DNA of 64,000 nucleotides from Glandiceps talaboti (Eukaryota > Hemichordata > Enteropneusta > Spengelidae), in the NCBI RefSeq assembly GCF_964340395.1, contig NC_135549.1, positions 27,525,095 through 27,589,094 on the forward strand, read 5' to 3'. The first letter of the stretch is position 1. Each line of letters begins with the position of its first letter. This document shows, one piece after another, positions 26,701 through 37,100 of the stretch. Made by a program: the position numbers and the translations under genes. Below the pieces are notes generated by a model. The model did no database searches. It had not been told where the DNA came from and was given only the letters and a program-made list of their open reading frames with translations.

Positions 26701-27883
26701 CATAAAAATAATATTGGGAGATCGTGTGCTTTGATACAAAGAACGGTCATGTCCTCATTTTGCATACCATTTGCATGCAGGTACAAATGTATGCAATAAA
26801 TGATTTTGGTATTGCACTGCAGTGTTAATACCACTAGTATCTATGTGTACCGATGCAAGTAATCTTTGGTACATAGGTAATAATATGAGAGAGCCATACG
26901 TGTGATGTGTGTCAATGTAACATATTCCGAGTATTTGCTTGAGTCATTGTAGTGTTTTCTGGTCCCATACTTTCATGGGTATATATAGTGAGTGAAAATG
27001 AGGCAGAATACACTGAGCTAAAGCAAAAGTACATGTGTATATCACACTGACACTCTCACATCATGGAGTTGTTTATCCAAATTCTGTTTATAAATCTATA
27101 TATCAAAAAACAAAAGAAAACTGTTTTATGCAACAATTCATTCATATCATATGATTCCATGTACATGGAGCAGACATGTACTCATTTGCATATCATTTGC
27201 TTACAAGTATGCAATTATGTTTTCAGTATTGCATTGCAGTGTATATACCAACAGTACACATAGCATACATTTTGTATGCAGGCACACTCGTATTCAAATA
27301 ATCAGTGGTACAAAAGTACAGCCCATTTCAAGTTATTGTTCAATGGCTCACGTCTACAGAATCACACAAAAACCAATAAAAAACTGTACTCTACACTCTA
27401 AGATAGCAACATTGCATGAAGACAGTTTCTTGCAACATTTTGTCTAAATGAAATGCCACCACCATGCAGACATTAAATGCAGACATCAAAACATTGGTGG
27501 CTGCAAGTCTGTGTTTATCTGCAGTATATTTTAAATTGTTTACTAACTTCATAGTAGATTAAGATATAACAAGACATTGTCATCTTGCTACTTTGTATTT
27601 TAGTGTAGAACATGCAGTTTCTTATTGGTTTCAGCATAGCTTGTATTACACAGAGCTGGTAAACGGTAATCTGAAATGGACTGTAATTATATTTCTTAAT
27701 CTAGAAACAACCCAATTTTACATAAACTTCAAGAAACATGACAATTAAATTCTAAAACTGACACACAAATTATACTTGACTTACATTCATATTGGGTACA
27801 AAGCCCTTTTTAATTCTCCAACTGTTTTTATCCACTTTTTCAAGGAATTTGAGTTCGTCATTGTAGGCTCTGACTGTGGTCAT
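18540..27883 (-). CDS. RTCB: RNA-splicing ligase RtcB (catalytic subunit of tRNA ligase complex), twelve exons
   Basis: RtcB joins tRNA exon halves, and XBP1 mRNA during the unfolded protein response, using GTP and Mn2+. Exons on the minus strand: 27,883-27,785; 25,743-25,665; 24,757-24,641; 24,273-24,066; 23,693-23,644; 22,711-22,605; 22,171-22,012; 21,474-21,299; 20,939-20,847; 20,104-20,009; 19,163-18,933; 18,647-18,540. They sum to 1,524 nt, or 507 residues (human 505), with every phase consistent. Catalytic ligands are seen in FDINCGVR (Cys124), [30 protein letters not shown] and the guanylate-accepting histidine in TTCHGAGR. The protein ends in [12 protein letters not shown] as in other animals. 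The start is the ATG of [16 protein letters not shown], two residues longer than human. Eleven introns: ten are GT-AG and intron 9 is AT-AC (U12 type). The exon 7 donor lies in a minisatellite. Assignment rests on remembered family similarity and is very strong. Confidence 0.96.
19446..19820. mobile_element. hAT-like MITE in RTCB intron 10
   Basis: A 375-bp element has arms of about 115 bp (from 19,446, and ending at 19,820) that are reverse complements with a single visible mismatch. The ends read CACAGGGTAAAGGAC inwards. The central part of about 145 bp is unique and has no coding capacity. The 7-mer CTAAAGC directly borders both ends, consistent with a target-site duplication of 7-8 bp. 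CAGGG-type ends and an 8-bp duplication are typical of hAT elements; family membership is inference. Confidence 0.8.
20215..20640. repeat. Tandem repeat of about 98-116 bp, four copies, in the U12 intron
   Basis: A GGGCGTGGT-like motif recurs near 20,284, 20,400, 20,498 and 20,607. Between copies the shared text includes TTTGGCTGTTGCTATG, CATACATTTTTTGAATG and ATTCATTTGTCT. Copies are clearly diverged, which suggests an old array. It lies wholly within RTCB intron 9. Confidence 0.75.
20733..20782. repeat. CA microsatellite in RTCB intron 9
   Basis: About 25 CA dinucleotides lie some 65 bases inside the AT-AC intron from its 5' splice site at 20,846. The run opens false cysteine/valine frames on the minus strand that seem to extend exon 9. 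Confidence 0.9.
21803..22030. repeat. Minisatellite of the RTCB exon 7 end plus its 5' splice site
   Basis: Seven tandem units of about 33-34 bp each hold the last bases of exon 7 and its donor (minus strand: ACATCAAGTAGCCACAG then GTAAG). The authentic junction is the unit at the high-coordinate end (exon end 22,012). Six units keep GT after CAG; one, near 21,872, reads CAGATGAG. The first intronic unit is 33 nt and contains no stop, so use of the second donor would insert 11 residues in frame; the following unit is 34 nt and would shift the frame. Confidence 0.88.
22817..23332. repeat. 27-bp minisatellite in RTCB intron 5, about 19 copies
   Basis: The unit ATAGCCCATTGTAGTATACC plus CCTGACA is repeated about 19 times with very few variants (C for T in the CCCC(T/C)GA part, TATCCC for TAGCCC). 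Because 27 is divisible by three, two minus-strand frames stay open for 200 codons or more and give 9-residue periodic peptides such as MGYCQGYTT. There are no unique spacers between the copies, so it is not a CRISPR array. The array lies between exons 6 and 5. Confidence 0.92.
24308..24537. repeat. Degenerate TAGTG pentanucleotide array in RTCB intron 3
   Basis: The array consists of TAGTG/CAGTG/CAATG-type 5-mers, dense and perfect in places and degenerate near 24,440-24,480. It begins about 35 bases from the acceptor of exon 4 (exon start 24,273). Confidence 0.85.
24940..25240 (+). mobile_element. Truncated LINE 3' end in RTCB intron 2
   Basis: The plus-strand frame from about 24,990 to 25,137 reads [13 protein letters not shown]...SFKSAL. 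This matches the WN-LP / FK--L signature just before the end of many CR1/L2-like reverse-transcriptase proteins. It is followed by about 70 bases of tail and a short GAAGTA repeat (25,212-25,240), as expected for a LINE 3' terminus. The rest of the element is missing. Confidence 0.7.
25933..27253. repeat. Two tandem diverged copies of an interspersed repeat in RTCB intron 1
   Basis: Segments near 25,945-26,105 and 26,930-27,060 share TATTTG, GAGTGCAT-like, CATACTTTCA and GTGAAA landmarks. Segments near 26,757-26,838 and 27,181-27,253 share CATTTGC, GTATTGCA and TGCAGTGT. A further copy in the opposite orientation appears at about 36,385-36,455 and 36,540-36,600 in PTER intron 1. The family was not identified. 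Confidence 0.5.
26530..26666. repeat. Hairpin element with AGCCCATAATGGA arms
   Basis: The arms AATAATGTACGCCCTCCCAG... (from 26,529) and the complementary block ending at about 26,664 match over about 30 bases with two differences. Between them lies another CCATAATGGGCTCGG block, so CCATTATGGGCT occurs three times in alternating orientation. This can fold into a stem and resembles a MITE end pair. Confidence 0.65.
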
Positions 27884-28532
27884 CTTGCAGGTTAATCTGT
27901 ATATATATACAAAATAATAAGGGATGAAAGGATAGTTTGATTTTAGTACACCAACTGGCCAGATTGACTTAAACTCTTAATTTCACCCAATTTTCAACAC
28001 AGGCAAGTAACAACGTTTTTAAAAAGAAAATAGTATTTACCGACACTATTTTCTTTATATTTTGTTTTTAACTTTTAAACTTTACTTCTCTCCTGTGCCA
28101 AGTGCCCGCCTGTGATTTCATTGTGTAATTTTCTAGAGAAAAATGTTAACAGTGGGTTTTAATGACATGCATGGTGAAATCATGCCAGTATGGGCTCCAT
28201 CAGTGAGTCCATTTTGTGTACTACAACTGTGATAACATACAGTACCAGGAGAGCACTGATTCATCCATATGATAATGTATTTGGATTCCTGGTGAAAATG
28301 CTTTCTAGTCAATTGGACCCCATGTCAATTGGACCCACGTCAATTGGACCCACAGAGAGGCAAAAACAAACTTGCTGACTCCGAGGGGTACTCCTACACT
28401 GTGAAATGAAGTACAGCTACTATAACACACTGGCGATTTACCATCCGCAACAAGACCTCGAATTGCAAGGCAACTGTAAAGCAAGTTTGGAACATCTTTA
28501 CGACAGGGCACTCGCCACACTGCCACCCCCCT
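27884..28532. other. Region upstream of RTCB
   Basis: This region should contain the RTCB 5' UTR and promoter on the minus strand. No TATA box or other core element stands out. Three close copies of a TCAATTGGACCC-type 15-17-mer occur at about 28,309-28,350. No exon is recognised. Confidence 0.45.
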
Positions 28533-29152
28533 ACAGTCGGTGTTGCAGTTACAAGCAAAGTCTCGGCAGAGATAAAGAAGGCAGCTTTAGAGAATGTATT
28601 CTGACCAGCTCCTAAAGTAGTTGAAGAGGTCATAAGAAAAAACGTTTCAGAAAATGCGGCTATCACACTACGAGCTCCACACAATCTGGCACAGCAAGGC
28701 AACAGGAGGCGTAAAAAATTCAGACAAGCAGAACCAACTGATATCGACTTTGAGATGACCAACTGAAGCTCCTTGGGAAGGCCAAACATTTGTATGCGGA
28801 TGCTACGTTTAAGGTCATGAAGAATCTGTTTACACAACTCTTTAGCCTGCACGCGTTTCTAAAAGTTGAGGACAACATCAAGCAAGTCCCTCTCCTATTT
28901 GCATTGATGTCGGGCAAAAGAAAACGAGATTACAAGAAAGTACTACGAGCAGCAATCGAGTTGGTTTCTGGGGAACTGTCCATGAAGCAGATCGTAATTG
29001 ATTTTGAGGCAGCAATTTGGCAGGCCATTCCAGGGGCGTTTGGACCTATAGTGACAGTTTCCGGGTGCAGTTTCCATTGGGGCCAGGTGGTGTGGCGCCA
29101 GGTACAGCGCGTGTGTGTGTATCAACAAAATTGCTCTTGTATTAACACATAA
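28533..29152 (+). pseudogene. MULE-type transposase relic
   Basis: The 3' part (28,790-29,105) translates as YADATFKVMKNLFTQLFSLHAF, then VPLLFALMSGKRKRDYKKVL, IVIDFEAA and GCSFHWGQ. These are the DDE blocks of Mutator-like (MULE) transposases found in animals, often with FLYWCH zinc fingers. Upstream fragments KKFRQAEPTDIDFEM and TVGVAVTSKVSAEI lie in other frames and are separated by stops. The reading frame breaks at about 28,608 and 28,766, and the C-terminal part is absent after about 29,110. The gene cannot encode an active enzyme. Confidence 0.8.
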
Positions 29153-29463
29153 AACTAACACATAAAAGTAAAATCGATTTTGTCAGATGAGAATTAAAAT
29201 GGGTCACTCCCACCCCAACACCCCACTAAAGGAATTTAGTTGTTTTTTATCCGACATGGAAGTCATGACCTTCTCCCTAATATGTATTGCGAAATCTTCA
29301 CAAAATGACTGAAGAGAACTGTAACCGGTTATCCCAAACGCTACTTGTTTATGGCCCGATAAAACAATTACAAAAATGTTCAACATTGTTTATATACCAT
29401 ATCATGTTAATGTACGGCTTTCGTCAACTCTTTTCTGTTGTTGTTTTTTCTCTATTCATCCCC

Positions 29464-29797
29464 GTGCAGGACACAGGCATTTGTTTCCCGAGTTATGGCT
29501 CAGAATATTTCTATCAGAATACAATAAAATGACGATAATATCATTAATATTGACGTATTAAACCAACACTATATGAAAGGGGTAAAATTACACTTGTTTG
29601 TGTGATCGCGCAGTTTCACTAAATGCGAAGGAAGACATTTAGTGAAACTGCGCGATCACACAAACAAGTGTAATTTTACCCCTTTCATATAGTGTTGGTT
29701 TAATACGTCAATATTAATGATATTATCGTCATTTTATTGTATTCTGATAGAAATATTCTGAGCCATAACTCGGGAAACAAATGCCTGTGGTGCAGGA
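29464..29797. mobile_element. Perfect 154-bp foldback element with 8-bp direct repeats
   Basis: Bases 29,472-29,625 and 29,636-29,789 are exact reverse complements over all 154 positions as read, with a 10-base loop. The ends read CACAGGCATTTG inwards. GTGCAGGA lies immediately outside both ends (29,464-29,471 and 29,790-29,797), the pattern of an 8-bp target-site duplication; the right copy is the first of nearly three tandem GTGCAGGA units. It has no coding capacity. hAT elements make 8-bp duplications and MULEs commonly 8-11 bp. A broken MULE lies about 300 bp to the left, so either parentage is possible. A palindromic assembly artefact is an alternative. Confidence 0.85.
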
Positions 29798-31645
29798 GTG
29801 CAGGAGTGCAGTAGGACTAGGCCGAGTCTGGATGGACCTTGGCTTGTCTTCTGTATCTGCTTGTTCAGAATATCATTTCTATGATGACAAATTAAAGAAG
29901 ACATCTGCTGGGCCGAGTTGATATCACTGAATGGGCCGAGTTGGACCATGGTTGGACCATGGATGTATTAGACCTACCCCAGCAGAACAAGGGCATCCAT
30001 GGTTAGGCCATTATACACCATGCAGTTTTGAGTGTAGTCGCTTAGCTTCATTTGTAATGGCAGTGTTTGCTGGTTGCTAGTTCTGTCTGTAGACGGAGTA
30101 AGTTCCGACAGATCGGCATCGATTCTTAGATCCTTAGAACTTGAAGATAATATTAATATAACTATAACGATGGACAAATTTAGAATCATGTCCACACTTT
30201 ACTCCTTCTCGTGCCTGTACATTGCAATTAGGACGCAATCCACTCTCTCTCTCTCTCTCCCCCCCCCCCCACGCTGATTTTGACTGCTGTTGCTACATTG
30301 TTTTTGAAACTTTCTTGCGTACATTATACACGTGAAATACTTACTAGTTTGTATGTAACAATCGTATTTCGTATCACCCGACTCCTGTTGCAGCACCGAC
30401 CCCTGTTCTGTATGCAGCGACCACACAATGTGTATGTCAGCGTTTTTCCAGCGTGTTTCACTGTTGTGCAATGTCTGTGTGTACTTCCGGGTGTCGTTTT
30501 TCCATATATAATATAATTTATCGCAATATTCATTATCTCTGAGTTATAACTTCATTTTTTATTTCTTCTGATGTTATAACATATTTCGAAAAAACCTATA
30601 AAAGCCATAAAATGCATAGAATTGGTTAATAACTTTTTCTAAACATGCAAATATTTGACACGGGCTGACCCCGGGACTGACCCATACCCCAGACAAAGCG
30701 TGACCCTATGACGTCATATGTTTACAGTGCTTGTGGTGCGATATAATCTTTGTTTTCGTTGCACCTCGACCCCCGGCCTTCTCGTTCCATGCCGTCGAAA
30801 TCACTTCATTACGATATATATATTAAAGCGTCCCTTTGCATATTTCATCAAAATAATTCGAAATGACATCAGGGATTGAAATTATATGTTTAGGGTGTGA
30901 ATATGACCATTTTCAAGGAATCAATGACGTGGTTTTCTACGGGGAGTTTCTCGGGCTGTGGCGATTGGGGTATTTTTTTTTTTAATTTGTCGGTAAAATT
31001 TTAATTACTTTCATTAGGCCTAATAATGAGTTCAAATGGAAAATATAAAGAACTATGGTAAATCTAAAAAAGAAACTTAAGGGTGTCGAAACAATTTTTT
31101 CTCTAAAATCTAAATTAGACAACCCTATAGAAATCGTAAATCTACAATTATGTCGATTCATAAGTGTTGTCTCGAGAAAATTTACAAACATGTGAATATA
31201 TGGAAAATTGGGCAGATTTCCACTCAAAATATTTACCAAAAAAACCCAAGCAATTAATTATATCGCACACTTACTACTTTCAAATAACACATTTTATTGA
31301 GGGAGGCATTTATCTTTAACAAAGACATATACAACAAAACTAAATGATACCAGTTTTTGACCTCAAGTAAACCAAACAATAACATACATTAACTACAAAT
31401 TAGTGAGTCATAAAACAAATCAAACGAAAACAAATGGATGACATCTATCAGCAACTACAAACCAGCTTTATTTCTAAGCGGAAAATAATATAAACAAAGA
31501 CAAAAAACTCCTGAAATTCAATAACAACAAACTAATTATAAGAACATACAAACTATCAAATCAGATAGAACTTGGATCAACTAAATAACCGAACTCAGAT
31601 TTTAGATAAAGTGACCACAATTGAAAAAGGCAGACACATAAACAA

Positions 31646-31815
31646 AGAATATGTAAATTTTGTGACACATGTACATCACATGTAGCGGACGAAACATACT
31701 TCCTATTACAATGTCCTCTATATGATAAACACAGAAGAGAACTATTTAAGAAATGTGAGTGTAACATGCAATTTTAATACACTCCCAGAAGAAGACAAGT
31801 TCAAAGAAATCATTT
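31646..31815 (+). pseudogene. LINE C-terminal cysteine-motif relic
   Basis: The plus-strand frame from 31,646 reads RICKFCDTC...VADETYFLLQCPLYDKHRREL. This matches the C-x2-C ... E-x-HFL--CP-Y---R module found at the C-terminus of many non-LTR retrotransposon proteins. A frame change near 31,757 leads to LPEEDKFKEII, which is also typical. Stops precede the block, so this is a truncated fragment. Confidence 0.65.
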
Positions 31816-31938
31816 TAATAAAAAAAATAGTTATATAGTTCTAGGCCGATATATCGAACAGAGCTATTCAACACACCAACTCCATCTCAAAGTTTAAATA
31901 CAATATCATATGTTTACCTCTCGTAAGTTGTGATTTTT

Positions 31939-31939
<1 letters not shown>

Positions 31940-31999
<60 letters not shown>

Positions 32000-32096
32000 G
32001 TATGTGTCTGTCTGTGTGCATGTGTGAGTCTCTGTCTGTCTGTCTGCCTGCCTGCCTGTCTGTCTGCCTGCCTGCCTGCCTGCCTGTCTGTCTGCC

Positions 32097-32149
<53 letters not shown>

Positions 32150-32177
32150 GCCTGCCTGTCTGTCTGTCTGTCTGTCC
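31940..32177. repeat. TCTG/TGCC tetranucleotide array
   Basis: About 240 bases of TGTC repeats have blocks of TGCC and a degenerate centre near 31,999-32,035. False cysteine-rich frames arise on both strands. Confidence 0.93.
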
Positions 32178-33098
32178 GTGAACACGATATCTAAAAAAAA
32201 ACCTGCTGCTTCGACTTTAATGAAACTTGGTACACACCTTCCATATGCTAATCACAAGAAGTGATTAGATTGGGTAAACATCAAATGAAGATAATGTAGT
32301 CAGTTGAATAAATTATGGTTTTTAGTAATACTTCAAATTCCGAAAATAATTTGGTACATGTGTTAAGGTAGCGTTCAGTTATTATGGCCGGGGGTGGGCC
32401 TGCTAAAGCTTCTTGTGCCTCTATCAAAATTAGTGAAAAATGATGAACCCCCCCTGGAAGATGATTTTTCAGTCATTATAAAGTTGTATTCAATATTGCA
32501 TTCAACTTCAATACAATTTGGCATATACATACGTATACATCAACTTGGACACAGCACACATATCCTAAAGCCTGTTGGTCAGTTGTGTTGGTATATAATT
32601 ATGATTTACGGTGCTTGGGCTATATCTCCATTTTTATTAACCTTGTACATTCATCAACCATAGCAAATCACACGTGTTTGATGTAGTTTTTTTTAGTTTT
32701 TTAATTGTGATGTGTAATTTGCTTGATTAAATGGTCATCATTAGGATTTCAAATAATTTAGTAAATGCAATGATGGTCAACAAGTGCATGTCATTATGTG
32801 TCCTTTAATGCTAGTTGATGTAGCTTATAATATTATTGGTTAATTTGCATAATTAGTAGTTTTTCGATTATTGGGCAATATGTTAATAATGCAAGCTTCA
32901 AATGTCATATAGTGTCATATAGTTAAGGTCCCAATTAAGGTACATGTATGATACCTACGTACAGCTCATAAATGTGCATTGTTCTAACAATGTGTGCTTA
33001 GAACAAAAATTAGTTTTCCCCTTACGGGCGGCATTCAGTTAAGCTGAGTTTCTTTTATATTAGTCCAAATTATGTGGCTTTTTTGTGAGTAGTTTTTT

Positions 33099-33100
<2 letters not shown>

Positions 33101-33188
<88 letters not shown>
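33101..33188. repeat. TG microsatellite
   Basis: An uninterrupted TG run of about 44 units lies roughly 1 kb upstream of the first PTER start codon. Confidence 0.95.
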
Positions 33189-33189
<1 letters not shown>

Positions 33190-33372
33190 CATAATTCTGT
33201 ACCTTTAATAACCCTTCGGGATATAGTATGTTTACTAAATATAATATCAATGTTCATGATTACGAAGAAAAAACACTTTAATGTCGTCGCACAAGCTCAA
33301 ATCCACATCTTACGTTTTAGGTCAAAACCACCTTTGCATGATTTATGTCCTTATAATATTCGGAGTGTCTGG

Positions 33373-34072
33373 TGACAAGCGCTTGTCAGCAGCATATTGT
33401 TCTCGTGACAAGCGCCGAGCGTACGTGTGTACTACAGCCTGGTCGACGTCAACATGTGCGCTAGTACTGACCCGTACCTTTGACACAATTAAGTCCCGGA
33501 ATGGAGTAATACCGTCACCGTGTCGTTTTCCTGTAGTAGTTTCAAGTTTCCCACTCCAGCTTTAATAGTACTTGAGATGAAATTTCACGATTCGGCGTTT
33601 AACTTGCGCGGCCGGTGAGCTCGAGCTGTCGTCAGCTGTTCAGGTCAAATGTCATTACTTTGAGGCCATCACTTGCACATGGGATAAAACAAGTAAAAAG
33701 ACCATGCAACACCACAAAAACTATACGCCTTTTACTGTCCTTCACAATAATGAATGTTATTGATGCAACAAACTTTAGTTGTTTTTATTACCTTTACTGT
33801 TTACACGTTGCACGTAGTACTACATCACATGTGCATGGAGCATATAGGCGGTGAAGTGTACATGTGTGTACGCGGCGGACTTCGCGGTTGTTGGAAAAAA
33901 CAGGAGCTATCACACGTAAATTAACAGTTTTAAGAACTGATGGTGTTTGATAAAGTGCAATCAATTTCAAGGGTAATAAGAACGTTTTACACTTGACGCC
34001 AAAACACATCATAATGGGTGTCAAAGGTCACGCTTGTCAGCAGCATATTGTTCTAGTGACAAGCGCTTGTCA
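33373..34072. promoter_or_regulatory. Two copies of a 16-bp palindrome upstream of PTER copy A
   Basis: The perfect palindrome TGACAAGCGCTTGTCA occurs at 33,373-33,388 and at 34,057-34,072. Around it, CAGCAGCATATTGTTCT follows the first palindrome and precedes the second, with TGACAAGCG / CGCTTGTCA half-sites on the other side of each block. A module of about 45 bp is therefore present twice, 114 bp and about 800 bp before the ATG at 34,186. It could be a dimeric factor site or the remains of an inverted-repeat element. Function is not shown by the sequence. Confidence 0.5.
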
Positions 34073-34185
34073 GCAGACTCGGCCTATAATATTAGGTAAC
34101 ACCCCTTATTTACATGCATACCTTTGTTGTTTGAGCGCCAAGGTCACGCAGGCGTGATAACAGTATAGTAAACATCGACACGGCA

Positions 34186-37100
34186 ATGGGTAATAAAGAT
34201 CGTCTGCGTGGTAAAATCCAAACTGTTCGAGGGTTGATTGAGCCAGAAAGGTACGTGGAATATTCATATCGAGCGAAGTGTGAATTACAATGTAATGTCC
34301 ATAAACCGCCAGTAACTATACTCACAGGAACCAGGAACACTGTTTTTCCCCCCAATACTTTTTACGACAAATCAACAAACAGACAATACAACTAACGCCG
34401 TACAGTACACCGCATGGCCGCAGACAATTACAGATGATCATGGTCCGGTCCGCGGGGACCGGTTGCGCAGTCCAGTTCAGTTCTTTCAGTTCAGTTCAGT
34501 TCACGGGACTAGTAATTCTTAACCGTCCCTCTATTCAGTAACATAATACTATAAGTCAATGGCGTTCTTAACTTTAACAGCATTTAATTATTTATAGATG
34601 TTTATGACACTACATTGTCTGGTAGCTTGTTTAATAATTACTCTTACTACTGTGTAAAGAAGTGTTTCCTGAGGTCGCATCGCGCATATGGTTTCTGGAG
34701 TTTATTTGAGTGTCTTCTTGTTGAGTAAAATTCTGCAGCCTGAAAAACGTAGCTTGCATTGGTCAATATCGTTGATAATTTTATCTACTTGGATCATGTC
34801 ACCTCTACAGTTTCTCTGACTCGGTGTTGTCAACTGTAACTGTCTCAACCAGTGAAAGAGATCAGAGTTTCCACGAGATGCAAGTACATTTGTAATATAT
34901 TTTATTAACAGATCGAGATCCGGATCCGAGCTAGATTTTATTTATTTATCTATTTGTTTATTTGTTTATTAATTGTTGATGTATTTTGGAATGCGATTGT
35001 GACACATTCGAACTACCATGGGGCTATATTACTCCCCCAAAATCTTCCCTATCTATACGGTATACACCGGTATGTGTGTGAGTCGATGGTTGACATCGTG
35101 CACGTGGCATGGCATGTATCCATATGTGCTTCTTGCAGAACCTATACGGGTAATACGGCTATCCACCTACAGACGTCATTCATACCAATTCATGTATATA
35201 TAGCTCTTGAACATGCAGGACTACTAGCTATAGTACATCACATGTATGCAACGGTGGGCCGACGCATGAAGTCGTAGATCTCGATGGATTTCAGCTCAAT
35301 CTACAATGCATCAATCCGGGGGAGCCATATTCATTATGGATGTAAGGGGTATCTCGAAGGGGGCTGGAGAAATTAAAAAAAAAATTATTGCCCTCGCCCA
35401 AAAAAAAAGAGAAACAGTAACACCACCACCAGAGATAGAGAGTGGGCATATTTGGTCCTGAACTTGTGGTATTGTATAAATGGCCGGTAAATTCTTTTTG
35501 ATTGTGTCCATTTTGTATGTTGCAACCCACCCCCACCCCCTCCCCACAGAAATCAAGTGGTCTGCCCTTGACACCATCGTATTGATCTACAATGACCCAT
35601 AGACCATACAAAGTGAAGAAGGCGCCAGGCCCTGATGGAATTAGTCCCCGTCTTTTGTGATCATGCAGGGCTGAACTGTGTGAAATTATTTGCGCCATAT
35701 TCAATTGGTCCTTGAAGATCTGTTATGTGCCAAATATATTTAAGAAAGCAATCATCATTCCTGTGCCAAAGCGTTCATCGGTTACATGTTTGAACGACTA
35801 CCGTCCAGTTGCGTAACGTTAACATCGATAGTTATGAAATGTTTAGAGACTCTAGTAAGTCAGTACATTAGATCTAAACTCCCACCGTCTCTTGATCCAT
35901 ACCAATTTGCTTATAGAAAGAACAGATCAGTTGAGGATGCCATTAGCATTTATTTAATGTAACGAGCTTCCTTGACCAGAAAATACCTAACTATTCCAGA
36001 CTTTTATTCATCGATTACAGCTCAGCTTTCAACACAATTTCACCCTTTAGAGTATATGACAAATCGCTGGGACTTACTGCTAGTATCTGTAAATGACAGT
36101 GACATATTAAAATACACCTGATTTGATCTTGCCTCCAATGAAAATGTTTAAGTAGATGTTGATAGATTACTAGTATTCATTTCAAAATTAGTCTCCAAGT
36201 GTACTTCACTTACAGTAGAAGTGTACAATCCCAGATATCTATGCTATGCTAATAATCATAAGAAAACGCAAGACATTTATTAGTTGCCTATTTTAACAGC
36301 ATGACATAATTCATTAATTCCATTCAGTACTACCAGTTTTAATAGTACTCTGTATTACTACCAGAAAGTATTTGCACAGATGCATTCACATACTAGTGGT
36401 ATTTGCACTGAGGTTCAATACTGAAAATGTTATTGCATACATGCAAATGAGAGTGAGATAGTTCATTGTACTCAAAAGTAAATGATTGAATAGTGTTAGT
36501 TTTTAAGATTACTGTTTTGGATAAACATAACGTCATAATAACAGAACCCCATGCCAAGTGAGTTCTAGTGTGGGTAGTCGATCGAGTATATGCATTCAAA
36601 CTTGCAGTGTTTTCTGCTGCACTTTCGCATACTCTATTGCTTGTCATGGGGATCTCTCATATTATTGCCTCTAGTTTGTCTATATAGTAAAGTGTTGAAA
36701 ACTTTTACCACCACCCCAAAACCCACGTCCCCCGACCCAATCCCACCTCATTTAATAGTATTTGCCAAACTGTACAACTGAAACTCCTTGCCTTGGATTA
36801 TCTTTACAGTCTGGGGTCTACTTTGATGCATGAACATCTAATAGTGGACTATGCACAGAACTTTGGACTACCATCACAGGATTCATCAAGGGCTACTATT
36901 GGTGGACTCAGTCTGGAAGAACAGCAAACGCTATGGCAACAACCACTCTCACTGGAGAATGTAGGCCATGTTAGGAGCTATTACAATCAGGTAAAGGAAT
37001 TCATCCAGGTGAAAATTTTGAGTTATAAAAAAAGGAGTGAGGGGAAACAGAAGTAATTGACTGGTATAATTGACTTAGGACCCCCCCCCCCAAAAAAAAA

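Larger units (their letters stand above)
29798..33372. other. Gene-free stretch with retroelement debris and microsatellites
   Basis: Apart from the LINE relic and the TCTG and TG arrays listed separately, I see no exon. A TC/C run occurs at about 30,241-30,270. The stretch is AT-rich and its open frames are short. Confidence 0.5.

Noticed and set aside
31868..32185. Cysteine-rich or Asp/Arg/Gln-rich frames over the TCTG array
   Set aside because: Pure microsatellite translation.
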